Source: Candidatus Omnitrophota bacterium
Lineage (GTDB): Bacteria > Omnitrophota > Gorgyraeia > JABMQH01
Length of the DNA: 14,782 nucleotides
Direction: 5' to 3'
Assembly (NCBI GenBank): GCA_026387595.1
Contig: JAPLLL010000035.1
Coordinates: 463-15,244 of the forward strand
The notes beneath the pieces were generated by a model. That model did not search any database. It worked only from the letters and a program-made list of their open reading frames with translations, and was not told the origin of the DNA. The first letter of the stretch is position 1. Each line of letters opens with the position of its first letter. Shown in pieces: positions 14,354 to 14,782 of the stretch. The translations under genes and the position numbers were made by a program.

Positions 14354-14782
14354 ATGAACATCTGCATAGTGGGTACGGGATATGTGGGCCTTGTTACCGG
14401 CGCATGCCTGGCCAGCCTGGGCAATAAGGTCATATGCGTTGACATTGATAAGGGTAAAATAGCAAAGCTGAAAAAGGGCGGGATGCCGATATACGAACCC
14501 GGTCTTACAGAGCTTGTGCGTGAAGGTCAGAAGAAAAAACTGCTCAGCTTTGCAACCGACATAAAAGAGGGCATCAGGAACGCCGCAATAGTATTTATTG
14601 CCGTAGGAACGCCTCCGAAAGAAAGCGGGGAAGCGGACCTTACATACGTGGAAGATGTTGCCTGCCAGATCGCCCGACATATGACCTCGTATAAATTGAT
14701 CGTAGAAAAAAGCACTGTTCCGGTTGAGACAGGGGAGCGCGTTAAACAGGTTGTTTCTGCCAATAACAAGCGGAAGGTAGCG
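14354..14782 (+). CDS. ugd: UDP-glucose 6-dehydrogenase, N-terminal part (3' partial)
   Basis: The frame is open from ATG 14354 to the window end (143 residues) and continues outside. The enzyme oxidizes UDP-glucose to UDP-glucuronate with two NAD+, feeding capsule, exopolysaccharide or LPS sugar synthesis in the cytoplasm. The Rossmann NAD site GTGYVGLVTGACLA is at 7-20, followed by a conserved D at the end of strand 2 (CVDIDKGKI), YEPGL, AVGTPP and EKSTVPV, all standard for the UDP-glucose/GDP-mannose dehydrogenase family. The catalytic cysteine region lies beyond the window. A UDP-sugar dehydrogenase of another specificity (such as UDP-N-acetyl-mannosamine) is possible but less likely from these motifs. 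AGAGGA 7 nt upstream supports the start. It has its own promoter and a structured leader. Confidence 0.93.
   Translation, partial: MNICIVGTGYVGLVTGACLASLGNKVICVDIDKGKIAKLKKGGMPIYEPGLTELVREGQKKKLLSFATDIKEGIRNAAIVFIAVGTPPKESGEADLTYVEDVACQIARHMTSYKLIVEKSTVPVETGERVKQVVSANNKRKVA

Noticed and set aside
1..14782. CRISPR array, tRNA or rRNA genes, transposase or phage genes
   Set aside because: No spaced direct-repeat array, cloverleaf, rRNA-like segment or mobile-element protein was seen; the only repeats are the short ones listed.

Overview
The window reads as a chromosomal segment of a diderm (LPS-bearing) bacterium of intermediate GC. It holds 13 genes, all on the + strand and tightly packed. 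The gene order, the protein style and the dispersed small palindromes resemble environmental genomes of the Candidatus Omnitrophota (OP3) type. That assignment is an inference from general resemblance, not a database result. Outer-membrane lipopolysaccharide is directly implied by a full-length LptD, and isoprenoid synthesis by the MEP pathway is implied by dxr and ispG.

Region 1 (1-6508) is a classic housekeeping run: the end of cdsA (phospholipid precursor), dxr (MEP pathway), rseP (site-2 membrane protease), ispG (MEP pathway), proS (prolyl-tRNA synthetase) and a GlcD/D-lactate-dehydrogenase-type flavoprotein. Junctions are overlaps of 4, 13 and 35 nt or gaps of 49 and 4 nt, so this is probably one operon that starts upstream of the window.

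Region 2 (6509-14225) opens with a convincing extended -10 promoter and runs without an evident break. It holds accD (acetyl-CoA carboxylase beta), an orphan sugar-importer-type ABC ATPase, three consecutive membrane-bound GGDEF diguanylate cyclases and lptD (LPS export to the outer membrane). The theme is envelope lipid plus c-di-GMP signalling, but a functional link between them is inference.

Region 3 (14226-14782) has a second strong promoter, a structured 128-nt spacer/leader and the start of a UDP-glucose 6-dehydrogenase gene. That enzyme supplies UDP-glucuronate for surface polysaccharide.

The least ordinary content is a set of small repeats that have invaded functional sequence. (1) A palindrome of about 56 bp sits in frame inside ispG, between the iron-sulfur cysteine motifs. 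(2) A palindrome with the same arm design (CCCTCG on the left, CTCGGG on the right, with TC opposite TC in the stem) lies in the ugd leader. (3) A heptamer tandem repeat plus two hairpins is built into the LptD signal peptide. (4) A 21-bp direct repeat occupies the ribosome-binding region of ispG. I saw no rRNA, tRNA, CRISPR array, transposase or phage gene.
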